A stretch of 12,532 nt of DNA from Alcanivorax sp. UBA4485 (GTDB lineage Bacteria; Pseudomonadota; Gammaproteobacteria; Pseudomonadales; Alcanivoracaceae), in NCBI GenBank assembly GCA_002389055.1, contig DGNT01000049.1, positions 1-12,532 of the forward strand, written 5' to 3'. Shown piece by piece: positions 6,394 through 11,961 of this stretch (position 1 is the first letter of the stretch; each line of letters opens with the position of its first letter). The notes beneath the pieces are model-generated. The model made no database searches, was not told the origin of the DNA, and saw only the letters and a list, made by a program, of their open reading frames with translations. The translations under genes were made by a program, and so were the position numbers.

Positions 6394-6831
6394 ATGACCA
6401 GCATCCCCGAAGGCTTCCAGCCCCACACCCGCAAAAGCGGCTTCACCGATCCCTGGGAGCCGATCTATCACCGTCCCCATGACAACGGCATCAGCCTGGG
6501 CCTGCGCGCCGGGGACGCCCACGCCAACAGCCGCGGCTTCGTCCACGGCGGTCTGCTCTCCGCCCTGTGCGATAACGCCATGGGCCTGAGCTGCCTGCCG
6601 CATCTGGAAGACAGCGCGCTTCCCGCCCTGACGGGCCTTGTCACCGTGAATCTGAACCTGGACTTCCTGGGCAGCGCCCGCGTTGGCCAGTGGCTGGAAT
6701 TCCGCGCCGAGGTCACCCGCACCGGCCGCAGCCTGAGCTTCGCCAGCGCCACCGTGCTCGCCGACGGTGAACCCTGCGCCCGCGCCACCGGCGTCTTCAA
6801 AGTGCAACGCGGATCGGGAGACAAACCATGA
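6394..6831 (+). CDS. PaaI-type hotdog-fold acyl-CoA thioesterase
   Basis: A 145-residue single-hotdog protein, predicted to hydrolyse an acyl-CoA or aryl-CoA thioester to free acid and CoA in the cytoplasm. The core helix motif GFVHGGLLSALCDNAMG holds His51-Gly-Gly53 and, nine residues after the His, Asp60, as in PaaI/YbgC-like enzymes with an active-site acidic residue. The ATG at 6394 is chosen because GGAGA (6383-6387) precedes it at a good distance and the family homology begins near it. A TTG 57 bases upstream would place the operator within the coding region. The last four bases ATGA are shared with the start of the next gene, so translation is coupled. The TAGAC-TG-GTCTA palindrome just upstream indicates control by the adjacent TetR protein. 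Confidence 0.9.
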   Translation: MTSIPEGFQPHTRKSGFTDPWEPIYHRPHDNGISLGLRAGDAHANSRGFVHGGLLSALCDNAMGLSCLPHLEDSALPALTGLVTVNLNLDFLGSARVGQWLEFRAEVTRTGRSLSFASATVLADGEPCARATGVFKVQRGSGDKP

Positions 6832-7253
6832 ACGACCACACCGCCCTGCTGAATCGAATACGCCAGGTATCCGCCCTGGCGCCTTTTAATCAATGGATGG
6901 ACTTGCGGGTGGAGCACGCCGAGGCCGGCCAGGTGATTCTGCGCCTGGACTGGCGCGATGACTTCGCGCAATACAATGGCCATCTGCATGCCGCGCTGAT
7001 CGGCGGGCTGATCGATACCGCCTGCGGTTTCGCCGCCGGCACGGTGGCCGGCAACGTTACCGCCTCGCAGTTTTCCGTGCGTTGTTTGCGCCCGGCGGTG
7101 GCCAGGACCTTCCGGGTCACCGGACGGGTGGTGAAAGCCGGCAAGCGACAGGTGTTCGCCAGCGCGACGCTCGGCGACTGGGACGATGAGAACGGGGAAC
7201 CATTCGCCGTCGGTGACGCGGTACTGGTGCCGCTGCCGGAGCGAGCGGGTTAA
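6828..7253 (+). CDS. Second hotdog-fold thioesterase (PaaI-like), variant active site
   Basis: A 141-residue hotdog protein, paralogous in type to the preceding gene and overlapping it by 4 bases (ATGA). The hotdog helix reads GHLHAALIGGLIDTACG. His54 and Asp63 keep the His-to-Asp spacing of nine seen in the first thioesterase, but the usual HGG is His-Ala-Ala here, with a GG shifted five residues later. A GGGAG at 6816-6820 serves as ribosome binding site. It may be a second catalytic subunit of a mixed oligomer or have another acyl-CoA preference. Its stop codon overlaps the stop of the convergent VOC gene (shared TTAA, 7250-7253). Confidence 0.88.
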   Translation: MNDHTALLNRIRQVSALAPFNQWMDLRVEHAEAGQVILRLDWRDDFAQYNGHLHAALIGGLIDTACGFAAGTVAGNVTASQFSVRCLRPAVARTFRVTGRVVKAGKRQVFASATLGDWDDENGEPFAVGDAVLVPLPERAG

Positions 7254-7675
7254 CCTCGGCTTGCGGTGTCGTCCGTCGGCACCGCCGTCGGGTCCATCCA
7301 GAACATCTCCCAGACGTGGCCGTCCGGGTCCGCCAGGCTGCGCGAGTACATAAAGCCCAGGTCCTGGATCGCGTTGATGTCCGCCGTGCCGCCGCTTGCG
7401 TCCGCTTTTTCATTGAGCCGATCCACCATATCGCGGTCATCGCAGCTGAGCGCCAGCAGCACTTCGCTGGCGGTGGCCGGCGGGATCGGGCGGTCGGTGA
7501 AGGTACGCCACTTGTCGTGGGTGAGCAGCATCACGAAGATGCTGTCGCTACATACCATGCAGGCGGCGGTGTCGTCGGTGAAGTCCGGGTTGTTTTCAAA
7601 ACCCAGCGCTTGATAGAAGGCCATGGACGCGGCGAGATCGGCGACGGGCAGATTGACGAAAATCATTCGGGACAT
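7250..7675 (-). CDS. VOC-fold protein (glyoxalase/dioxygenase superfamily)
   Basis: A 141-residue vicinal-oxygen-chelate protein, cytoplasmic. It begins with MIFVNLPVADL and AFYQALGF, the beta-alpha-beta-beta-beta opening of the fold. It ends with DPDGHVWEMFWMDP, in which Glu123 takes the place of the usual C-terminal metal ligand. The N-terminal metal-ligand His of true glyoxalase I is not evident, so a lactoylglutathione lyase role is unlikely; members of this subgroup have no assigned function. The ATG at 7673-7675 is chosen because AAGGAA (7683-7688, reverse strand) precedes it and VOC homology starts immediately; the frame stays open upstream, but that part looks non-coding. It lies 86 bases downstream of the MerR gene on the same strand and may be cotranscribed with it. 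Confidence 0.88.
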   Translation of the reverse strand: MSRMIFVNLPVADLAASMAFYQALGFENNPDFTDDTAACMVCSDSIFVMLLTHDKWRTFTDRPIPPATASEVLLALSCDDRDMVDRLNEKADASGGTADINAIQDLGFMYSRSLADPDGHVWEMFWMDPTAVPTDDTASRG

Positions 7676-7761
7676 GGTTCGGTTCCTTCTCGGCATCGAA
7701 AGGTGCCCCGCGGGGGGCGTTGGAAACTGGTCGAACGACACGCCCCCGATTTCGACATTCG

Positions 7762-8202
7762 TCATGCCTTCCGGGAAGCCCGTTTTTTCGCGGACGTTTC
7801 GTTCAGGCGTTCGCAAATTACCCCCGCGCCCGCCAGCCCCATCAACCGGCGAAACTTCGGACATTCCAGATGACTGGGCGCCGGGCAGGCCGCGGCGTGT
7901 CGCAGCCCGTCCCGCATCGCGGTCATCTGTTTGATGGATTGATCCAACTCGTCGGCTTTTTCCACCAGGCGTTGCCGCTCGATGCGCGGGCGGCCGTCGG
8001 CTCCGAACATGGCCCCGATTTGGTCCAGCGAAAAGCCGGCCGCGCGGCCCAGCGCGATCAGCGCAAGCTGCTCCAGCACGCCGGCGGCGAACACCCGGTG
8101 CAGCCCGCGCCGGCCCACGGAGGCGATCAGCCCTTTTTGTTCGTAGAAACGCAGTGTGGACGCGGGCAGGCCGGATCGGCGCACCACTTCGGAGATGTCC
8201 AT
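7762..8202 (-). CDS. MerR-family regulator with a C-x7-C C-terminal motif
   Basis: A 146-residue DNA-binding regulator. The N-terminal winged helix (MDISEVVRRSG, then STLRFYEQKGLI) is typical MerR, followed by FAAGVLEQLALIALGRAAGFSLDQI and a dimerisation helix of about residues 72-103. The effector end holds Cys106-Pro-Ala-Pro-Ser-His-Leu-Glu-Cys114-Pro, plus a lone Cys130. This differs from the four-cysteine Fe-S centre of SoxR and from the metal loop of CueR; it could bind a metal or sense redox or electrophiles, but that is inference. The ATG at 8200-8202 begins exactly at the MerR fold; the frame stays open upstream through the divergent gene but shows no homology there. It is divergent from the DUF2938 gene over a 75-base gap with a palindromic operator, so that gene is its likely target. 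Confidence 0.92.
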   Translation of the reverse strand: MDISEVVRRSGLPASTLRFYEQKGLIASVGRRGLHRVFAAGVLEQLALIALGRAAGFSLDQIGAMFGADGRPRIERQRLVEKADELDQSIKQMTAMRDGLRHAAACPAPSHLECPKFRRLMGLAGAGVICERLNETSAKKRASRKA

Positions 8203-8207
8203 AGTCC

Positions 8208-8230
8208 TTGACCTCAAGTCGACTTTAAGT
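8208..8230 (+). promoter_or_regulatory. MerR-type operator and -35 box between merR-like and DUF2938 genes
   Basis: ACCTCAAGTCGACTTTAAGT (8211-8230) is an imperfect palindrome (16 of 20 positions symmetric) centred on GTCGAC. It overlaps a near-perfect -35 box, TTGACC (8208-8213), pointing to the DUF2938 gene. The half site CCTCAAGT is the same as in the SoxR box of enteric soxS. A good -10 is not obvious: TAGCAA after 16 bases is the best. This is the usual placement for a MerR regulator, which activates a promoter with unusual spacing. Confidence 0.6.
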
Positions 8231-8277
8231 AGCAAGCTGCCTTCATCGTCCAACGAAGACATCGACTGGAAGACATC

Positions 8278-8763
8278 ATGACTCTGTTCGCGTTTAGCTG
8301 TTTTATCGGGGTGGGGGCCACCGCAATAATGGATCTGTGGGGGCTGCTTCGCAAATTGCTTTTCGGCGCCAACGCACCTGACTACAGGCTGGTCGGCCGC
8401 TGGATCGGGCACATGCCGCAAGGCCGCTTCCGGCACGACGCCATCGCCGCCGCGCCGGCGAAACGGGGGGAGCGCCTGATCGGCTGGGCGGCACACTACG
8501 CCACCGGCATCGCCTTTGCCGGGCTCCTGGTCGCCCTGTTTGGCGCTGAATGGACGACGCGCCCCACACCCGGCCCGGCACTCGCCGTGGGCATCGGCAC
8601 AGTCGTCGCGCCGTTCTTTCTGATGCAGCCCGCCCTGGGTGCTGGCATCGCTGCATCCAGAGCGCCCAACCCCACCGCCGCACGCCTGCAGAGCCTGATC
8701 ACCCACGCGGTGTTTGGTGCAGGATTGTATGTCTCAGCCCGCGCGGCGCAGTGGCTTTTGTAA
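8278..8763 (+). CDS. DUF2938 integral membrane protein
   Basis: A 161-residue protein of the DUF2938 family, function unknown. About four hydrophobic segments are visible: residues 2-24, 72-90, 100-123 and 138-158. A polar stretch between the first two includes DYRLVGRWIGHMPQGRFRH, one of the most conserved-looking parts; the others are a PALGAGIAASRAPNP loop and a THAVFGAGLY helix. The protein probably lies in the inner membrane. A GGAAG (8268-8272) precedes the ATG. The divergent MerR gene and shared dyad upstream suggest inducible expression, perhaps in response to redox or electrophilic stress; that is inference. The gene ends convergent with the toxin gene, with 53 bases between them. 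Confidence 0.88.
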   Translation: MTLFAFSCFIGVGATAIMDLWGLLRKLLFGANAPDYRLVGRWIGHMPQGRFRHDAIAAAPAKRGERLIGWAAHYATGIAFAGLLVALFGAEWTTRPTPGPALAVGIGTVVAPFFLMQPALGAGIAASRAPNPTAARLQSLITHAVFGAGLYVSARAAQWLL

Positions 8764-8816
8764 TGGCATTACCGGTCACATCGCGGATGGCGACCCCGGA
8801 ATCATAAAAGACGTCA

Positions 8817-9080
8817 TCAATAATGATAACGACAGGAAATCACGGTAATGGCGGTATCTTCCACCGCGTAGACCAAGCGGTTGGTCTCGTCGATCCGGCG
8901 GGACCAGAAGCCGGCCAGATTTTCCTTCAGAGGCTCGGGCTTGCCGATGCCCTCGAAAGGAGACCGCTTTACCTCGGCGATCAGCTTATTGATGCGTCGT
9001 AGCGTCTTCTTGTCCTGGCCTTGCCAATAGACGTAATCCGCCCAGGCTTCATCGGTCCAACAGAGTAAGCGGCTAGTCAT
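8817..9080 (-). CDS. yoeB: YoeB/Txe-family mRNA interferase toxin
   Basis: An 87-residue ribosome-dependent endoribonuclease that cleaves mRNA in the ribosomal A site when freed from its antitoxin. It matches E. coli YoeB almost throughout (KPEPLK, GFWSRRI, NRLVYAV, CRYHY). The catalytic residues of E. coli YoeB (Glu46, Arg65, His83, Tyr84) are present as Glu49, Arg68, His86 and Tyr87, so it should be active. Its ATG lies inside the last codons of the antitoxin gene, with an 8-base overlap (ATGACTAG), which couples the two. There is no strong ribosome binding site of its own, so it probably depends on antitoxin translation. Confidence 0.97.
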   Translation of the reverse strand: MTSRLLCWTDEAWADYVYWQGQDKKTLRRINKLIAEVKRSPFEGIGKPEPLKENLAGFWSRRIDETNRLVYAVEDTAITVISCRYHY

Positions 9081-9327
9081 CCATCAGCTCGCGCTCGGAG
9101 GTCTTGCCTGCTTTGTACTGAGCGATGGACTGGCTGAGGTGTTCGGCATTCGCCGGCGAACGCAGCAGGTGTACGGTTTCCATCAGGCTGTCGTAGTAGT
9201 CCAGCGACATGACCACCGCGTCTTCGGCATCACGGCGGGTAATGACCGTGGTGTCCGCGTCATTCGTCACGCCATCAAGCACGGCTTTTAAGCTGTTGCG
9301 CGCCTCGGTAAAGGAAATAATCTTCAT
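9073..9327 (-). CDS. yefM: YefM-family antitoxin (Phd/YefM)
   Basis: An 84-residue antitoxin that neutralises YoeB and autorepresses the operon. The N-terminal Phd/YefM DNA-binding fold (MKIISFTEARNSL, then ITRRDAEDAVVMSLDYYDSL) is followed by a toxin-binding tail with the YefM signature LLRSPANAEHL. The ATG at 9327 gives a length close to E. coli YefM (83 residues) and starts right at the conserved fold. In-frame alternatives at 9342 (ATG) and 9360 (TTG) would begin within the proposed operator and leave little or no leader. The GAGA-containing ribosome binding site is weak. The toxin gene follows with an 8-base overlap. Confidence 0.95.
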   Translation of the reverse strand: MKIISFTEARNSLKAVLDGVTNDADTTVITRRDAEDAVVMSLDYYDSLMETVHLLRSPANAEHLSQSIAQYKAGKTSERELMDD

Positions 9328-9341
9328 GGGGGTCTCTGCCA

Positions 9342-9389
9342 TGTACAGTAAGTGGTACAAGTATAAGCTGGCGGCATAAGTTGTACAAC
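9342..9389 (-). promoter_or_regulatory. yefM-yoeB promoter and TGTACA operators
   Basis: On the minus strand TTGTAC (9388-9383) and TATACT (9365-9360) are separated by 17 bases and form a good promoter with a leader of about 25 bases. The -35 lies inside the perfect palindrome GTTGTACAAC (9380-9389). A second TGTACA (9342-9347) and a half-matching GGTACA (9354-9359) lie 12 bases apart over the likely start site. Paired TGTACA-core palindromes at this spacing are, as I recall, what E. coli YefM-YoeB binds, so conditional autorepression is expected. Confidence 0.7.
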
Positions 9390-9428
9390 ATACAGGACAG
9401 GTCTATTTCACCCCGCCCTTCGCAATAC

Positions 9429-9445
9429 TGTGCAACATTTGCACA
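9429..9445. promoter_or_regulatory. Perfect 7-base dyad TGTGCAA-CAT-TTGCACA of unknown regulator
   Basis: The arms are exact reverse complements with a 3-base centre. It lies about 95 bases before the reductase ATG, between that gene and the divergent toxin-antitoxin promoter. It looks like a protein-binding site for a dimeric regulator. It is not followed by a T-run and does not match the TGTACA operators. Confidence 0.45.
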
Positions 9446-9484
9446 AAATTGCCCTCTTCCCAAACCACGCCGACCTGAGTTAAC

Positions 9485-9500
9485 GTGAACACCTGTACAC
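9485..9500. promoter_or_regulatory. DesT/FabR-like operator GTGAACA-CC-TGTACAC before the desaturation operon
   Basis: A dyad with 7-base arms (6 of 7 complementary) and a 2-base centre, 38 bases before the reductase ATG. Its 7-2-7 shape and its GTGAACA/TGTACAC halves resemble the sites of the TetR regulators DesT (Pseudomonas desCB) and FabR (E. coli fabA/fabB), which sense the saturated/unsaturated acyl-CoA ratio. The comparison is from memory. No desT gene is in the window. Confidence 0.5.
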
Positions 9501-9537
9501 AAACAACAGAATAACAGCGAGCACAGGAGCCCAGGCA

Positions 9538-10647
9538 ATGACCCAGGCGCAGGAACCGAAACCCCAGAAAAGCTGGCTGGCCAGGCTGGCGGCGATCACC
9601 GATATGTTCGCCTACCCGCTGCGGACCTCCCATTACGTGGAGCTGGTGAACCCGCTGTGGACCACCCACCGTATGCACGCGCGAGTGGTGGACGTGTGGG
9701 ATGAAACCAAGGATTGCCGCACCATCACGCTGCAGCCCGGTGCCAACTGGCGGCTGCACCGCCCGGGCCAGCACATCCGTGTGGGCATCCCGGTGGACGG
9801 CCGCCACTACACCCGCACCTACACGATTTCATCGCCGCCGGAGCGTGACGACGGCCGCTTCACCATCACCGTGAAGAAGATCGACGGCGGCCGCCTGTCG
9901 CACCACATCGTACGCAACCTGAAGGTCGGGGACTTTATTCCGGTGGGCCTGCCCCAGGGCGATTTCTACCTGCCGGACGCCTCGCCGATCCAGCCACTGT
10001 TCATTACCGCCGGCAGCGGCATTACGCCGGCCCGGAGCATGCTGCACAGCCTGATTGAGCAGCAGCGCCTGCCGGACACGGTGCACATCCATTACGCGCC
10101 GCACGAGTTCGACACCATCTTCGGCAAGGAGCTGCGCAAGCTGAACACGCAGCACCGCCACTACCATCTGCACGAAGTGCACACCCAGAAAGTAGAGGAC
10201 AACGCCGCCTACTTCAGCCGCGAGAAGCTGGAACAGATCTGCCCGGACTGGCGCGAGCGCGACTGCTACGCCTGCGGCCCACCGGGCCTGCTCGCCGCCC
10301 TGGAAAAAACCTGGGAAGAGGCCGGCCTGTCCAACCGCCTGCACATCGAGCGGTTCCGCGCCGAGCTGGCGCCGATCCCCGACGACGCGGTGGGCGGCAA
10401 GGTGCGCTTCGCGCAGAGCGAGCTGGACGTGGACGCGGACGGCCAGACCAACCTGCTGCGCATCGCCGAGGACGCCGGGCTCAACCCGCCCCACGGCTGC
10501 CGCATGGGCATCTGCCATACCTGCAACACGACATTGAAATCCGGCTGCGTGCGCGACCTGCGCAGCGGCGAATACATCAACGAGCCCGGCTCGATCGTGC
10601 AAGTGTGCGTGTGCGCGACCGCCGGCGACTGCGAACTGGACATCTAG
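9538..10647 (+). CDS. Ferredoxin reductase-type electron-transfer protein (FAD, NAD(P)H and 2Fe-2S), partner of the desaturase
   Basis: A 369-residue cytoplasmic, possibly membrane-associated, oxidoreductase passing electrons from NAD(P)H through FAD to a 2Fe-2S centre. Domains in order: an N-terminal extension (1-45), an FAD domain with RxYT at Arg93-Thr96 (RTYTISS), an NAD(P)H domain with GSGITP (159-164) and CGPPG (246-250), then a plant-type ferredoxin domain with Cys321-x4-Cys326-x2-Cys329 and a fourth ligand, probably Cys357, placed by spacing to the TAGDC end. All four ligands are present. AGGAG (9525-9529) with an 8-base spacer sets the ATG. The desaturase gene follows after 10 bases. 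The pair matches DesC-DesB of Pseudomonas and Rv3230c-DesA3 of Mycobacterium, so its job is very probably to reduce the di-iron centre of the desaturase. Confidence 0.93.
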   Translation: MTQAQEPKPQKSWLARLAAITDMFAYPLRTSHYVELVNPLWTTHRMHARVVDVWDETKDCRTITLQPGANWRLHRPGQHIRVGIPVDGRHYTRTYTISSPPERDDGRFTITVKKIDGGRLSHHIVRNLKVGDFIPVGLPQGDFYLPDASPIQPLFITAGSGITPARSMLHSLIEQQRLPDTVHIHYAPHEFDTIFGKELRKLNTQHRHYHLHEVHTQKVEDNAAYFSREKLEQICPDWRERDCYACGPPGLLAALEKTWEEAGLSNRLHIERFRAELAPIPDDAVGGKVRFAQSELDVDADGQTNLLRIAEDAGLNPPHGCRMGICHTCNTTLKSGCVRDLRSGEYINEPGSIVQVCVCATAGDCELDI

Positions 10648-10657
10648 GGAGACCATT

Positions 10658-11845
10658 ATGAGTAAGCGACAAGGTTTACCCGTGGATCTCACGGAAGAAC
10701 AAATCGACGAATTCGGCCGCGAGATGGACGCCATCTATTACGAGACCCTGGAATCCCGGGGTGAAAAAGACCGGCTCTACATCCTGCGGCTGATCCGTAT
10801 CCAGCGCAGTATGGCGCTGTTCGGCCGGCTCACCATTTACGGCAGTCTGTTTCTGCTGCCGGCCTGGCCGCACGCGCTGGCCGGCTGGGGCACCACGCTG
10901 ATCGTGATGGCGCTGGGCGTGATCCTGCTCGGCCTGGCGAAGATTCTGGAAAACATGGAGATCGCCCACAACGTGCTGCACGCCCAGTGGGACTGGATGA
11001 AAGACCCGGAGATTCAATCGAACACCTGGGAGTGGGACACCATGAGTCCGTCCGATCGCTGGATGCATTCCCACAACGTGGTGCACCACACCTGGACCAA
11101 CGTTCTCGAGAAAGACCTGGACGTGGGCTACGGCATCATGCGCGTCACGCCCCTGCAGCCCTGGAAGCCCGCCTACCTGCTGCAGCCGGTCTACTTCGTG
11201 ACGTTGATGTTGTTCTTCGAGGAAGGCGTGGCCCTGCACGAACAGGCGTTGATCGACGTGGCCGAGCGCAAGAAAAAGCCCAAGGAAATCCTGCCGCTGA
11301 TGAAACACATCGGCCAGAAAATCTGGGGCCAGGTGCGCAAGGACTACATTATGTGGCCGGGGCTTGCGGCGCTGGTGTCGATCCCGATTTCCGTTTATGT
11401 GCCGGAATCCCCGCTCACCGTGTTCCTGCTGGTGGCCGGCGCCAACTTCGTGGCCAACATCATGCGCAACATCTGGGCGTTCGTGATTATTTTCTGCGGA
11501 CACTTCCCCGCCGACGTCTACAACTTCACCGAGGAACAAGTGGAAGGCGAATCCCGCGGCCAGTGGTACATCCGCCAGCTGCTCGGCTCGGCCAACATCA
11601 CCGGCGGCCCGCTGTTTCATGTGATGTCCGGCAACCTCAGCCACCAGATCGAACATCACCTGTTCCCGGACCTGTGCAGCAATCGGTACCCGGAAGTGGC
11701 GCCGCGCGTCAAAGCGCTCGCCGACCGCTACGGCCTGCCGTACAACTCCGCGCCGTTGTGGCGGCAGTTCGGCACCACCTGGCTGAAGAACCTGCGGCTG
11801 GCGTTCCCGGGCGGCACTCTGCCGCCGGAACCGGCGCGGGCGTAA
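10658..11845 (+). CDS. Membrane fatty acid (acyl-CoA/acyl-lipid) desaturase, Delta9 DesB-like
   Basis: A 395-residue di-iron membrane enzyme that introduces a cis double bond into a saturated acyl chain using oxygen and two electrons. The three histidine boxes are intact: His104-x3-His108 (HNVLH), His139-x3-His143-His144 (HNVVHH) and His329-x2-x-His333-His334 (HQIEHH). Hydrophobic stretches at about 56-70, 78-96, 173-188, 233-247 and 253-280 make up the membrane segments. The start is preceded by GGGAG overlapping the reductase stop codon (10647-10651), so the two are coupled. The HQIEHH third box also occurs in front-end desaturases; the reductase partner and the DesT-like upstream site favour a DesB/DesA3-type Delta9 enzyme. 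The product would adjust membrane fluidity aerobically, alongside FabA/FabB. Regiospecificity is inferred. Confidence 0.93.
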   Translation: MSKRQGLPVDLTEEQIDEFGREMDAIYYETLESRGEKDRLYILRLIRIQRSMALFGRLTIYGSLFLLPAWPHALAGWGTTLIVMALGVILLGLAKILENMEIAHNVLHAQWDWMKDPEIQSNTWEWDTMSPSDRWMHSHNVVHHTWTNVLEKDLDVGYGIMRVTPLQPWKPAYLLQPVYFVTLMLFFEEGVALHEQALIDVAERKKKPKEILPLMKHIGQKIWGQVRKDYIMWPGLAALVSIPISVYVPESPLTVFLLVAGANFVANIMRNIWAFVIIFCGHFPADVYNFTEEQVEGESRGQWYIRQLLGSANITGGPLFHVMSGNLSHQIEHHLFPDLCSNRYPEVAPRVKALADRYGLPYNSAPLWRQFGTTWLKNLRLAFPGGTLPPEPARA

Positions 11846-11851
11846 CCGGCG

Positions 11852-11870
11852 GGCGGCGCTCGCCGCCTTT
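11852..11870 (+). terminator. Terminator-like hairpin after the desaturase gene
   Basis: GGCGGCG-CT-CGCCGCC forms a strong GC stem a few bases after the desaturase stop, followed by only TTT. It probably ends the two-gene operon, though the short T-run makes it a weak intrinsic terminator. Confidence 0.5.
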
Positions 11871-11961
11871 CGGGGAAGGTAAAATCAAGTATGGCCCGAT
11901 GGACAGCAATGCCTCGGGCCGCGCATTCTCGTTGCCCCAGTCATACGGAAATGACCCTGGT

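Noticed and set aside
7705..7718. GC-rich near-palindrome between the MerR and VOC genes as a terminator
   Set aside because: GCCCC-GC-GGGG pairs over only a short stretch with almost no loop and has no T-run on the minus strand, so it could easily arise by chance in this GC-rich DNA.
7676..7864. Longer start of the VOC protein (63 extra residues)
   Set aside because: The extra part overlaps the MerR gene's 3' end and has no VOC homology. The ATG at 7675 has an AAGGAA ribosome binding site and begins directly at the fold.
8203..8706. N-terminal extension of the MerR frame through the divergent gene
   Set aside because: The frame is open only because it mirrors the DUF2938 gene. The MerR fold begins exactly at the ATG at 8202, and the extension would cover the shared promoter.
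9494..9499. A third TGTACA core as another YefM operator
   Set aside because: It is better explained as one arm of the 16-base dyad GTGAACA-CC-TGTACAC in front of the reductase gene, and it lies over 100 bases from the other cores.
10676..11659. A 327-codon minus-strand frame opposite the desaturase, with similar ones opposite the reductase and the first SDR
   Set aside because: These are shadow frames of GC-rich genes. The plus-strand proteins have all catalytic motifs and ribosome binding sites, while the shadows have none.
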